This document shows positions 36,401 to 51,400 of a stretch of 64,000 nucleotides of DNA, piece by piece. Position 1 is the stretch's first letter. Every line of letters starts with the position of its first letter. Made by a program: the position numbers and the translations under genes. The notes beneath the pieces are model-generated. The model worked only from the letters and a program-made list of their open reading frames with translations. It was not told the origin of the DNA and did not search any database. This stretch comes from Parelaphostrongylus tenuis (Eukaryota > Nematoda > Chromadorea > Rhabditida > Metastrongylidae): NCBI GenBank assembly GCA_019055375.1, contig JAHQIW010003648.1:62001-126000 (forward strand). Direction: 5' to 3'.

Positions 36401-39400
36401 CGTTTTCGTTCGATTTAGTCGGAGACCAATTTTTCCGAAAGCGTTATCGAAATCGGTCAGCATACGTTACGCCTGACTGATGATTGGTTTTACAGGGACG
36501 ATATCATTAACGAAGCGAAGATGATTTAATTGTCGACCCTCAAATCTCACTATTATATCGTCCCAGTCTGATGTTCGCATGATGACAAATAGAGGTGGCT
36601 ATTTGGTGGTACTTTGAAGGATGGCAGTGAATGATTTTGACGAGATTATATCGCCTTGTGAAACCTCTCTTCTTATGTCGCTCGTAATACCGCTATCAAA
36701 TTGCGATCTCTGGTTTTGAAATCTTTATTTAGCTCACAAAGGATCGTGATTGACCGAGTAGGGACGCCTTGAGTGCCCAGAGCCTCCATAATCGCTTTTG
36801 TTTCCACTGAGAGTCATAGGCTTTTTTCGAATCGATGAAAGTGAGACAAAAAGGAAGACGGCTCTTGTGCACTTGTGAAACTTCAGTGAGCCTTGTGATC
36901 GTGTGGATAAGGTCTATGGTACTAAATCCTTTTCGGAACCCTGCTTGTTCGCATGCTTATCTTTCACCAAGTGTTCTCAATTGGGTGGTATTTGCCTACG
37001 TCAAGAAGGGTCCCTTATGAACAGCAACAAGATATTGCTGGTTCTTCACTAACTGGAGACTTGCATTTCAACAGGAAACGAGTGAGGAGCCGTGCCAGGG
37101 TCTTGATGAGAACAAGCAGTATGTTCTTCAGGTGTTCTGGTCTTATCGTGTCTGGAACAGGTGTTGTTCTATTTTCACCGACGACACACGTGTCGGACTT
37201 TAGGAGAATGGACGGAACGACAAATTCATACTCTTTTAAATCATATGGCGACGAGAGGACATGGCTGTTGAAGAGATCCGAGTATTGATCGTAGATGATT
37301 TCCTCTGCTCTTGTAGTGATTGTAAGTGTTCCGCTGGGGCGTCGGAGCGCAGTCATCTCCGACTTGTATTTGGCGAAGCTTCGGTGACCTGTGAATGCTC
37401 TTCCAGACTTCTACAGCTTCGACCATAACTGCTGCTCGTTTTTCTTTAAAATCTTCTTTGGTTGCTTCTCTGCAGCCTTTTAGAAGTTTGGACGTGAGGT
37501 TTCGGTTGCCCGTAACTCGTGCGATTCCACGTTGAAATATCAGCGTTTGTATGTAATCCTTGGCATTAATAATTTTTATAGGAATTTCTTAAAAGCTCAT
37601 CTTGTTCAGCTCTTAATTTCTTTTCTCTGCTTAGCTTGCCCTGACATATGTTTGAAAGATTGCTGTCGGACGTTAACATGTCCACACGGACGTTCTCACA
37701 ACTGAGCGTTCCGTAGTGGTCGTCACAGAGTAGCAGTAGCGACGAGCTAACAATTACTCTGTTTCAAGGCGGTCTTTCTCTCACTTATCTTCGACGAATA
37801 GCCAACACCTGGAGACATCTGGGACGGTTAGACATCCTACTCATAAAACCATTTTATGTCGATTTTATCCTTTTTGGGAATTGAGGAGTTCACTTCATAA
37901 TGGACACTTCACCAAGTTTGACGACCTCAAAATCAAGTCTCATGTAATTATTTTGAAAATGAAAGCTAGTTTTACTCGCACGCGTTTTATTTCTACTGGA
38001 CATCAAACTGAAATGATCTGTCAGCATAGTGATTAGGTGGTAGCTGGAAAGAATATAACTGAGAACTGTAAAGCTCTCTTCGTTAGAAGTACATGGACAG
38101 ATTGAGTAGACTCTCGCCTTCTGGTGTTTCCCTTGTTGTGTAAAATTTTTATTCAAATTGATGGCCTCCCTGAAGAAGATTTTTGACCTAGTGTGTTGCT
38201 GAAATAAAAATTGTTATTAACCCATCTTGTTTTCGCGGACATTATAAAGTATGAAGGCACGGTAATTGTGCCTCTTTATAACCAGATTTCCAAGGAACCT
38301 CCAGCTGTAGTTTTATTATCTTGTGGACTCAAAAGTTGAACAACTATCTCAAGAAACTAGTTCAGTACTTCAAAGCTCACTACCGATTGATAAAGCCAAA
38401 CGATTTGATTCACCCACTTGTTATGTGTTGGTAGCGAATGTGTTGAACGAGGATTTGGCCTGAAAAGCAGTATGGTGGTGCTTTAAGGCACACAACAATC
38501 CGTCATTATGTTCTTACTAGCTTTAATCTTTTGATCTGTGAGTTATATCAGATGACAAGATCGTAATCGTCGTAAATGATTATGATTTTTGAATTGCAGA
38601 GATCTCAACGGCATGCAATATAGGCGAGGCATGGTTGGCATCTGGCAGTGCACTGGTATCGGCGCAATCGCTTCAACGTGGAATTGCCATGGAGTTGGAA
38701 CTCACCGTTAATGAAGGTACTGTTGAAAAATAATACCAACAATGTAATCAAAAAAATCAGTTGTGAGTTTTCTTGTCTGGGATGTTTGAAAATTGAATAA
38801 TACTCGAGCTCTAATATTTATTCTCATTTTTCTCATGTGAGCTATCTCAAAAAGTGTCATAACTGTACTTAATGGGACGTGAGATTATATTATGGGTCTG
38901 CGCGGAACGAAAGGGACCTTGTTTTGATTCGTATAAATTCAGCGACTGGTCTCTCAGTATGTCGCAAAATTTGCTTATACATCCTCATTTTACGTTAACA
39001 TATTCTCTCTATAAACAAAGGGTACTCCTTTTTATGTAGATTGCAGCAAGAACATCAGTGCCGCCAGAGCCTTATAATCTGATTCTAACCACCCTCTACA
39101 GGCAGCAAAATTTAGAAGATTGTACATAGATGCCTTTCTTTTTTCCAAAACTGTAGCCAGGGTGTCTTGTATGAATAACATGACGTCGTTCGTATCCTTC
39201 TAGCAAACTCAGTGACTTGGCATCAGTGCACTGGTCTGACTCACTTGAAATCTAACAAGATATAGGTCTCTCTGATAATGGTATCTCTCACGACAGCCCT
39301 TTCACTGTGCTGGCGCATAAGTAATGGCGCTTTTAATTTCGTGAATTGTACATGATGATAACTGGACTCAGAAACATCTTTATCATTCAATAACATAAGC

Positions 39401-42400
39401 TGTTCTAATCAACACATTGTTGCCAACGGAAAATTTGTTAATTCCTGTAGCGTAAAAATCGGTGTCTCGCGTGACGAACTCTTCTGAAGCATTTCTGCAT
39501 GCTATTGATCGTGAAGACATTTTCCCTGCAAGAAGCTACCGAGATGCTCGAATAAACAGTAGTCGGTGGGCGAGAGGTCCATCAAGCGTGGAGGATTAGT
39601 CAAAACTCCGTAGCTCAATTCGTTAGACTTTTGAAGTTTCTGTTGTGCGACATGTTGATGTCGACTGGCTACAAAAAGACCGGTTTTTTCTTTGCATCAA
39701 CCTTTTTCATCTTCCAACATTGCTCTAAATGATGGAAGACAATAGAATAGTCGACGATGAGTTTTTTGCAGCATCCGGCGTAGTCTTAAGAGCATCACCT
39801 TTGATGATGTCTCTTCTCAAGACTCTGATGAGGATAGTACGAAAAGTAATTGCTGTTTATGACTGTACGCTTGTTAGCAGTTCCTGGGCGAAATGTGCTG
39901 TTAATGTGCGAGTTGTCTTTGCTACTTTACGGCCGATTTCCGAATAGGGAAATTGCTCGAATTTGATTTTTGTCTAACATCCCTTCCATGGTCTAAGATA
40001 AGTGTAAAATAGTCACCGAGTAAAGCGTCGTTAACAACAAAACGTAGAGCAAGAAATCAGCATTCAAATGATATATAACATAACCACATTTACTTGAGAA
40101 TTATTCCGAAATCTAACGGCAAATTTTAACAGTGCATTAACTGCGATTACTTTTGCACCAATATCCGAACTGAATTACATTGTCAGAAAAGGTTTGATTG
40201 CAAAAGAATGGTGAAACGATAATGAAAATAAGTCAGCCATAATTTTGAAGGCTAATTCTGACCTCCACTATTTCCAGGTTTCTCAAATCCATTGGCACCA
40301 CGCGATTTCTCACCGTCGCAGCACTCACCGATAGCGCAGTTCTCCGTCGTGTTTGAAACTAGCTGTGCCGACAGCTCGTGCGTACTGTATATGATCGAGG
40401 TTCTGTGGCTCTCTACTCTTTGTTAGTTGCTTCCACTTTCCCATAAATGTGAGAGTAAAGAATTTCAGAGTCCAGAGGAGGAATCAAAGGTGCAGCCGTA
40501 CCGTTTTCTAGCCGCTTTCAACGGGAGCCAACCTCGACGTGTTTGGTCGTACAGCATCTTGAAGCGAAGCAGCGCTAGATTTATGGTAACATTTTGAGGC
40601 TGATGGGCTAGTATACCTAAATTGTCCATAATTCTTTTTATCAGTAAATACTAAGATTTCGAAAATATTGGATTATTTGGAATTCAATTTTTATAAATTA
40701 GACTTAAGAAAATGCCTAGACTAATGGGCTTTGATCTATTGAGATTTCTGTTTCATCAGAGTAATAATTTTCTATCTCACAGAATATTAGCTTTCGTAAG
40801 TTTTAGAGTACTTAGGAGCTGATCATTTCAAAATTATTCAAATCTTTCGATTCATAAATTAGAACATGTGTATTCAAAATTATCGTCCTTCGTGACACAG
40901 TTCAGTACTCGATCTTCAATATAATTAGCTACATTTAGACAGAATTGGTAAGGATATAACATGGTTCGAGCTGTTAAGTGTAGCGCTATACAGGCGCCTG
41001 TTTCGTCCTGGTGGAACTCATCAGTAGCATCCTCTCTCGGTTCAACCAATTTTCTGAGGCCAAATAATCCCCTATAAAGGAATCGACGCCGGGCAAAAAA
41101 ATTGCCTCAAGTCAGATGATGGAATCACCTGTCATTGTGGTGACCGGCAGTAAAGCTTATAGCTTTTACAACGAGTCATATCTCTCCTTTCGACCGATCA
41201 TGTTATAACCTTATCAGATTATATCATGAGCAGGTCTATAAAAGAGCGGTTGAAAGGAGAGATATGAGTCATTGTAAAAGCTACAAGCTCGACTGCCGGT
41301 CGTCACAATGTCAGGTAACTCCATCATCTGACTTAGGGTGATTTTTTTTGATTCGGCGTCGATTATTTTGTAGAGGATTATTTAGCCTCAGAAGATCAGC
41401 TGAACCGAGGGAAGGTGCTAATGATGATTTCCGATAGGACGAAGCAGACTCCTGTATAGCACTAGACCCAACAGTTCAAAACATGTTTTATCCTTATCAA
41501 ATTATATCATTTTGAGCGGATCTATAAAAGAGCGGTCGAAAAGAGAGGTTGAACAGAACTCTATATAGTCTTCTATGAGGTATGCGTGAGATAAGACAAT
41601 GAATAGTTAGAAACCTGGTTTAAATTGAAGCTAATGCATTCTGAAACTCTCAAAGACAGAAAGCGATAACCCATTTTGAGTGACGCTCCCGCTTGCGGAT
41701 TGAGGACATCTATCCTAGTTGTTGCAGACTTCTCAACATTTTATCCCTTCCTATCATTCCAATTAAACATCTAAATAAATCTTTTCATTTCAACGTCTGA
41801 ATAATTTTTGCTTGAAATTCAAAGTTTGCTTAAAAACTTCCATGGATAATTCCTAAATTATAATATAATTCCTAAATTATATTATTATATTAAATTACCA
41901 AATTATATTATAATTCCTAAATTATATTATTATATTCAAAACTCTTACGCTGTCTTACAATGTTTTGAGAGATGATATCTTTTCCTGAATGTCCACCTTT
42001 TAGATAGCGTTTCTCCGCTCCGGATCCATGTCAGGAGAAGATGCAATTCTGGATCAAGCACGAATCCTCTCAATCAACGTCACGAATATCGGAGCAAAAC
42101 ATGGAGTCCAAGGTGGTGGAGCCAGTCGGTGCCTTCCTTGTCCAACGGGCACTTTTGGAAAGTGTGTTCCTTGTCCACCTGGTCACTACATGTCGCGTGA
42201 AGTAAGTGCTATGAATGTTTGCAGCACTGCGTGTTTATCAAAAGCCACTAGGTGTTTGGAGTTTCCTCTTCAAAACGACTGTAAGAATTTTTATACAGTT
42301 AGAAAACATGTCGCAAATTCTTTCACTACAAATATGCATGGAAAAGAATCTATGCAAGAATTAAGGGAATCGCTTGAAAGCAGTAGAATTCAAAGAAATG

Positions 42401-45400
42401 GTCAACAGGGAAAGGAGGATAAATAAGTCACTGCTGATTTTATCAATGCACTTTATGACTATATACACGCTATAGGGAATATCAAAATGTAATAATACTT
42501 GTTAGTCTCACAGTGTACGCTAAACTCACCGTTCACTTCTATGATTCTTGGCTGAAAGAGGAGGGAAAAAGACGTAAAATGCATGAGCTGTTACTGATGT
42601 CAATAAGTTGCGGGTTGATTGCAGTTCAATATTTGGAGTTTGGAATAACGCCGAAGAAACCCGGCTGAAGAAAGTCGCAAAAGACTTAGGATTACGAAAT
42701 CTCATTCAATTCACGAATAGGCTTGCGAATGCATTATGACTTTCGCTTTAACTAGATAACTGAATACCACTGTTAGTATAAAAAAGGACTTTAGGCGCAT
42801 GAGTGCATTCCGTGTCCACCAAACACCATGGTCAACACGTCATCAGATCGGATCGGTGTGGAGAGCTGCGTGAAATGCGGTGAAAATCTGCACTCTTCAG
42901 ACGGGATTACCTGTACGTCAGACGGATTTCTCACTGTCGTACTGAACAATCGCACTCTCAGTTACGACCTATCCGCTTGGCTGACAAAGTAAGCTACTGT
43001 TGGAGAGACTTTCCACAGTTTCGAAAACAGTAACTATTTGAAGTGGTTGTAGTTTTTGACAAACGGGGCCGAAGAGAAGCCCATTAAACTAACTTAGATT
43101 GTCTTCTCTGCGCCCATAGTCTAACAAATCTACCACTCTTTAATGTCCCTTCAGTCGAAAGCTATTCTCCTCCGAAATGTTAACAATGAGAGTCTTTCAG
43201 AACATGGACTACCACTGGTGTGAAGGTGTTTGCTCGAGAAGGAGCATCCTACTATCACTCATTTAATTTCTCACTTTTCTTCGAGAAAGTCCAGTGCCAA
43301 GAAGCATATGATTCAAGTGATGCATTTTCAGTAAACGATCAGGTAAATCAGTGTGATTCCACTACAAATCAATTTGAATTGTCATAAAACTGTGAGATCG
43401 TCCGCCTCCTTTGAAATCGTTGATTCTTACTGGTCATTATTTATAAAATTAGGGCTGAGTTAAAATTTTTGAAATTTTGCTGGGTTCTGTCCATACCATA
43501 GTGATATAGTAATTTGAACCTACTTTCCTTTAATCTCCGCATAACCAATCAATCGTATTTTCTTTGCTGACTAAATTCAAGTCAAACGTTAGTGAAGTAT
43601 CGACACAAATCCTCAGCTCTGAAGAAAACGAAACGCTCACGAAATGTTAGCCAATAAATCGTTAACAACCTTGTGTATCAGGTCTTATCAACAAAGAATA
43701 TATCATGCTGAACTTTTAATCCTTTTACAATCAACTAATAACAGAGTGTCTGACATTCCCTGTGCAGCAAAATCGATGTTCATTCCAAAAGGAGTAATTT
43801 CTAAGGTCGCGGCGAAGTGGTTTCTTGTAATTGTTGTTCTATTGCTTGAAGCGGCAATATTTTGTATTGGGCAAAAAAAAAGATTCTTGCCACGAGGAGG
43901 CAGACTTTATAATGCAAAAATCCAGGCTAAATGATTTACAGATGCATCGAAATTTGTTTATGAGGGGTGGAACGTCTTTAACATGTTTCAACCAGAGTCA
44001 GTGCATAAAGTCGCGAAAGAGTCAATATAAGCAATACTCGTTGGATCACGACATAATCGATGAGGTTGATAACTAGCTTAGATATCTTTTTCTCTCGTAC
44101 AAACGTATTTATTAGTGTTTCATGAGTAGTACGTTGAAAAAAACGTTCCAACTAATACAGCGCATTAAATTTTTTCAAACTGCATAGTTTACAAGAATTC
44201 TTGGTGATATGAAAATCTTGAGACCTCATAAAGGAGTTGAACCTGCGTTTACCCTTCCCAAAGCGCTCGGTAATATTAATTTTATAAATTCTTGTAAGTT
44301 GTGAAATTTCTCAGTAATGTTCTTTAGAGTCGCGAAGAGGTCACAGGAGCAGCTTGCCGTTTAACGGTCTTACCTGATATCGGGAGAAATCGAACAAAAC
44401 TTGCATTTGTTTCACCGTTGCTGTGAGTTTAATTGAAAAATTCTGTAGATTATCTTTGCTTCAAAGGTTTCGCACAGACTACTGTATCGATGAAATTGTA
44501 CAAGCAGTTTATTCGAAATGAAAAAGATCATTAGAGTATTAGCTTTGAATAGTTGATATCACTCAGAACGGAACTGTAACGTTACATATCGATTTTACAG
44601 TCACTGAGAGTTTTATGATCACAGATGATATATTAAGTCTTTGGAGCCTATTATCTCCGAGAGGCCATACTTATAGCATTTTTTATTTCTCCTTGATGGC
44701 TACACTTTGAAACCATCAAAAACTCTTATTAAATCTAGAAATATGCCAGTTATTTATTTCTGAGCTACGCATGTGGTCTGCTAGGGGGCGTTCATACAGC
44801 GCAGTACAGATGTTCTGGAGCCTCGTCAGTTACAGAGTTTCTTTCTGAGCAATTCCTCTTGGGGGAGAACACCCTTACATAGAGGAATCGCAAACCTAAT
44901 ATTTACACGCACTGTCAAGTGCAAAATCACTAAACGGGCACTGTTGTGCACTCGATTTCTCTTGGCTGGTAATTGTGAAATATCATACTATTCCTTTCAA
45001 GTGTTTTCATAAGACCACGCTAGAATTTCGAATATTTTATCACTTGACAGCGCGTGTTTTTTCCGGGATTTCCTTTATGTAGGGGGTTCCCCCACAATAG
45101 GGATTGGCTCAGAAGAAAGGCACCGTGCAAGTGACGAGGCTGCAATGCCGAAACACGTGTATTGCACTGTATAAATGGCCACAACAAATCACAAGCAAGG
45201 CTCAAAAATAGTTTATGGGCATATTGTAATATGAGCGTGGTCTTAAAAAACATTCAAAACGAATGGTATGATATTTCTACATAGTCATAGTGCACTCGTG
45301 TAATCATGTGTACCTAAGAAAAAAAAACCTGTGATTACTAACAAGCTGAGATCATAGTTCTCTGAAAGATACTTTATTGATCATTACGGTCAGGTATAAT

Positions 45401-48400
45401 ATTACTACGGTTGAAAAGAACTTTTTAATCATGTAGACATCTATAAAGGAGCCGGCTTTTGGTAGTAGTTTTTCGTCTTTTTTTCACAAAGCTAATGAAA
45501 GAAAAGGAAACAAAAGCAATGTAGAGGTGTTCTTCGCTTGAAGAATCAACGATATAGAATTAGGATTTCACTTTTGTTCCCTATTTTTCGCATGGTCATT
45601 TGTGATAGTGACGTCGATAGTTCAATTGTTTTGAAGTAAGATCATATCCAAGCTAAGTCAGCACGAGACAAGGCCTGCGGTTCCAAAATTGCTCACTTGA
45701 CTAAATAATCCGTCTTCTAGTCGTTTGCCTCCAAAATATTCTCTAAAGAACAGGAAATTCTTTAAAGAAGATTCATAATCACTCCCCTTTGTGCAGATTG
45801 GCTACAAAACTTGAGGAAATCAGTTTGCGGCGAAATCGGCATGGCTGGAATTTGACGGATCAGTTGCTGGAGTACGGTTAGTGCTTTTTCTCCATGAATT
45901 GATCAGTTTCTTGAGCGTACACTATTGCCAAAGTGGTTTGAAAATCTGAGGCTGACATGAGCCTTGCCTGCGGTCAAGCTGGGTAGAAACATGCTCAGAC
46001 CTTCAAGGGCTTGTGATGGTAATAGAAGAATATAAGTTTCAGCATAAACTTCATTATACCATATATTTAAGAGATCTTCAAAAGTACCATAAATGGAAAT
46101 GTCTATGTGTTGCAGAGAAGACGTTTGGATATCTAAATAAAAAATCACACTTGAAGTCTTTTGTCGCTTCTGTGTTCTTCTGAGTGCACTTCATGTATAT
46201 TACTTGTAAAATGTTTTTCTATTACAGAGGGAATGGAGGAGAGCTCACGCCCCATCGATGTGCATTTCTGGTTCGAGTCAGTTGGTGCCTCATCGCAAGC
46301 GTGTCCACGAGGCAATGCTTACGTTGCAACTGCTAGGTGCGCACCAAGCAAAAAGGAAGCGGAGGTCTGTTGTTTGACGTATTTGAACGTGGTTTGGCAG
46401 AATCATACGCCAGGCTATCTAAAATATCTATCGGATTCAATGTATCATTCCTGTAGTTCAGATAAGCTTTTTTGCCATAGAGAATGACATCTTAAGCGCT
46501 GACGAGTCTCTCATGTACTGTAGAGGATATGTTATCTTGTACAAAATAACTTCAGTTCCGTCTCCCACGCTCTTGTCCCGACGGAACATGTGACGGGTGT
46601 CTTTTCCATGCTATAGTCGAATCAGTAGAGGTGAGCTCATATCCGGCTTTGCTTGCTGCTATGAGATATGTATTCATACCTCATTAAAACAGGCATGCCC
46701 CATCTGTCGAGCTGGGGACTACGAAATGATCAGAGGCGAATGTGTCGACGGACAACAGACGATACATTATATACCAGACAAGTAAACTGCTTTTGTCATT
46801 ATATTTTAGCCTTTGGCATTATATTTTAGATAACTTCTATGGAATCGCTAGCAGTGTAGAATAAAGACAGACTTTTCTCTTGTTCTTCTCATATAGTGGT
46901 TTCTGTGCAGTTTATGAGATTTGAGTGCTCAGAGTTGCTTAGTTGTTGCATTTGGCCACATCAAGTAGTAAAATGTTTCTCTCCATAGCTTAGCACTAAG
47001 TCTTTGAATTGCTCTACCATTTGCTCATCCCTAACAAGTACCACCAGATACGAGTCAAAGATGACTCACGCGCGCTGATACGTGTCTGTTGTAAGAAGTC
47101 TATCAAGTGAAATGAAAACCGCTAGAATCTACATATTGAACAGCGAAGTAATTGAACGAGCGCTACGTGGCCCAAAAGGAAACGGTGGCATAGCTAAATG
47201 TGTCGTAGATGATTGCTTGCTACGGCACATGCACTGATATTAATCTTTCCTTCCAATTATGGATTATTGGACGTATTTCAAGCCTAGAATGTTCCATAAA
47301 AGCTACATTTGCTCTCAGTGTGCTAATGAAAAGCCTGTTCTCAGTCCATTCATTTTCAACTTCTTTTAGAGCTCTATATACCGAAAAATCATCGCCAATA
47401 CTCACGTGTTACGTGGCAGAAAACTAAATGCATGTCATGCCCTCGTTGTTTTCAGACACTGCGTGCTTACGGGAAAGGAGGCACAATCGCGGAAAGATAG
47501 TTGTTCGGCCTTGTCAGAGAAAGAGAAGCTAATGCTTAGTACTGGCATTGTGGCCTTTATCATTCTTTGTATCGCATTCGTTGTCATCTGCCAGAGAAAT
47601 CGAAGGCAAGCCATCCGTGAACGGTTCACTTATTCTTCTTTCGTTGATGCAAAACAATTCATGTTTCCTTTTTTTAGGTTAGAATACAAGTATACGAGGC
47701 TAGTGGAGTCTCGCAGTGGTGAGTTACCCGCCGCAGAGACCTGTGGATTGGAAGACGACGAAGAGGATGAAGTAAGCTAATGGAGTGCAAAGAACGGTTT
47801 TACTGATTAAATTGAGTTTGAAACAAACTGAAAAATCAGTAGAATTTTGTTAAATCATATGTAATAAAAATAATTTTAGTGGAATATCTATAACCAAAGA
47901 CGTTACTGACATTATAGCATACCTTTCTGAGAAATTGTCGAAGAAATTGCATGAGAAATGATATCACGTGTTTACTAGCTAAGGTTTCAATACAACAACT
48001 TACTCATTTTCCTCCAAGTCACCTTCTTAAGCTTCTGCTGTGTCGTCTTAGTAACTTGTAAAGTTTTTATAAAACTGTTTATCAAGAAAAATCAAATAAA
48101 TAAAGTAAGTTTAAAATTAAATATAAATCACCTCACCTGTCGCCTGTCGTCCGTTGATCGTCGAGAGACTCGAGCGGGTACCAACAACACTTCCATTTTT
48201 CCCTATCGCCTGCAAGACTAGCTCAGTGGATCCTGCTCGCTCTAGGGATTCGCTGAGCATCATATCTTTCTTCTATAGCTTTCGTGAAGAAATCGGATCA
48301 ATGGGTCGGTGGTCTTCCTTTAGAGCGCTTGATATCGCGACGAATCCAGTTGGTAACGGCTCTCGTCCATCGGTTGTCGTTGCAGCCCATCACGTGTTCG

Positions 48401-51400
48401 GCCCACCTTATTTTCGATATCCTGGCGTGTAGAACGGCGTCTTTAATCTCCGATCTTTGTCGTAGTTCGGAACTTCGAATCCTTTATCTCGTTTATCAAA
48501 TACATAGATACTCCTAGCATCGACCTTTCGACTCCGCGTTCGATAACGCCAAGTGATCTTTCATCCTGCTTACGTAGCGACCAGGTTTCTGCTGCATACG
48601 TTAGAGCAGGGATAACCGTCGAGTCGAAAAGGTGGCACGAGTCGGATGTTCTTTGTCCTCTTCACTACATCTTCAATGCTCTCAAACGTTCCTCAAGCCG
48701 CTCGCTTCCTCCTGCTCAACTCTGGAGCTAGGTTGTTCATCATGTTGATTTCAAGACCTAAATGGACATAACTAGAGCATTCGGAGATTGTCGTTCCGTT
48801 GAGCGTGAATGGGGCATTCAAAACCCATCCGTTTCGTCATGAACATCGCTTTCGTTAGATTTAGTTGAAGACCAATCTTTCCGCAGGTGCTGTCTAAATC
48901 GATCAAAAGTTGTTCTGCTTTGTTGATGCTCGGTGTTATGAGGACGATATTATCAGCGAAGAAGATGCTTTGATTGCCGACCGTCAAATTTCATTCCATA
49001 TTGTCCTATTCTAATGTTCGCATGACGTTTTGTAGGGTGGCAATGAATAGTTTTTTCGAAATTGTATCGCCTTGTCAAACCTAGCTTCTTACGTCAATGG
49101 TGATAACGTTGTAGAATGGAGATATTTTGATCAAAGACTTTCTTCACAACGATGAAAGTGAGACAGAGTGGTTGTTTGTACTCTCGTGAAAGTTCAATGA
49201 GTCTTGTAATCGTGTGGATGTGGTCTATGGTATTAAATCGTTTTCGGAACCCTGCTTGATCGCATGGCTGTCTTTCGTCGAGAGTTCTGTCAACCCTGTT
49301 TAGGATAACTCGAGTGGAGTTTATAGACAACGAATAGCAAGCACATCGGGCGATAATTGCCTATGTCGGGAAGGTCTCCCTTTTTGAACAACAATACAGT
49401 CTTGCTGGTTTTCCATTGAATGAGACTTTGCATTCTGACAGGTAGCGAGTGAAGAGCCGAACCAGGGGTGTTGATGAGAACTGGCGACGGTTGTTCAGGT
49501 GTTCTGGTCTAATCTTACCTGAACTGGGTGTTTCTTCTGTTCTTCATCGACGACATAGCATGCCGGCTTTCGGAAGGGAGGGCCGCTGGAACGACATACT
49601 CGTCCTCTTTCAATTTGTATGACGGTAAAAGGACATGACTAGCGAAGAGATCCGAGTAGTGTTGGTGGATGATCTTCTCCATAGCCCTTGTGGAGGTTGT
49701 AAGTGTCTCGTCAGGACATCGGAGTGCAATCATCCTAGTCTTATAATTGGCGAAGCCTCGCTGGGCTTTGCAACTGCTCTTCCCAGCTTCTGCAGCTTCT
49801 GCCATAACTGCTGCCCGTCTCTCTTTAAGGCCTTCTTTTATCATTTCTTCTGCAGCGTTTCGCAAGTTCGGACGTTGAGATTCGGTTGCCTGTAGCTCGT
49901 GCGATTCCACGTTGACGTATCAGCTCGAGTGTCTACGGAGACAAGCGTCTCTTCGTGACTCTAGGACACTCGGCTTTCACAGCGCTAACGTGAAGATATT
50001 TAACGAGCCGGTCGCCTTCTTTGTCGATGTTTCGACAACGGTATCTTCCCAGGAGCCGACTAATGATTTGAATACAGCCCAATTTATGATATTTCTGGGA
50101 CATCGTTGCTATTTGAATTTAGCGGCTTTCTCTTCTCTCCGCGAAAAATGGAACGTTGCGTAAAGGAGGCGATGGTCTGATCCCGTGTAGAACTTAGAAT
50201 AGCAGCGACATTGGTCAGGCAAAACCTTCGATTTACTAAGATGTGGTCTATTTCGTTATAGTACTCTCCATTGGGAACTCCCACGTCCATTGCTAAGAGT
50301 GATGCTTTTGGAATTGTGAATTACCATGGACGGTTGGGATCGTCATGATTAACTCAGATAGCCTCTCACCCTGTTCATTCCATTCTAGTCCGTGGGTCTC
50401 AATGTGACGTTCTTCAGACGTTCTTCTAGGTACAATTTTTGCATTAAAGTCACAATGACCTTAAATATAAATATAAGTAGGTAATATACGCGAATCAAAT
50501 CAGCAGATAGAGAATAATTGCAAATAAGTATAGATAAGTAGCAAAATAAGTCCAGCGAATAGTTCAAAAGATACATGTTGAGGCTACGAAAAATGTCTAG
50601 ACTATTCACATCTTTGAATTCCACTTAGAAGACTGTAGTTTCTTGTAACTGACCCTCCAGACATGACCTAACGCTTACGTCTTCGCTATTAGCTAGCTGA
50701 TTTGAATTGTTGGTGTCACGCTTATCATATACATACGTATATACATATATATGTATGTAAATAGACATATCAATCCACTATATGTTTATACGGATCATTT
50801 TCGTTATCTCCACTCCCTTTCAGCCCCTTGAAAAGCACGTATTTTTGCTACTGGGTTTTCAAAATTGCTTTTTTTTTATATTACGCTCTAACAATAAGAA
50901 CGAATTCATTCTACACTCAAACATTTTTCGCTGGACAAAGCTCTTTCGGTTTTCATATCCTTCGATAATACAAATCTCGGCAATCTCAATGATGTCTTTG
51001 GTTTTCAAAAAAAATTTCTTAGTGCGCCGTAACAGTCAAAAAGATTGGGTTCTGCAAATCTGGATCATTTCTGCTATTCTCACCCTGATTCGATCACTTT
51101 AAAAAACGCGCTTTCTGGTTTTTTCCAGTTTTAGTTAATATTTGATGGCTTGAATCCCAAAATTTCAACAGTGCGCTCCATTTTAAAAATGACTTTTGTT
51201 TCACAGTCGCGCATTGCGAGCCTTTTTTGCTGAACAGAGCATTTCCTCTAGACTAATCATAACCATTCGATAGCACAAATCGCGGATATTTTAATGGTGT
51301 ATCTAACCTCTCAAAAGGACTTCTTGGTGCGCTGGTAGCAAATCACTGCGCTGTTGCCAATATGTAATTGGTTTTTGCAATATTGGCACCAAGCCACAGT

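Noticed and set aside
43744..43934. Open frame with a hydrophobic stretch between ELAPOR-family exons 16 and 17
   Set aside because: The only acceptor there needs phase 2, while exon 16 ends in phase 0 and exon 17 starts in phase 0. No similarity to the family.
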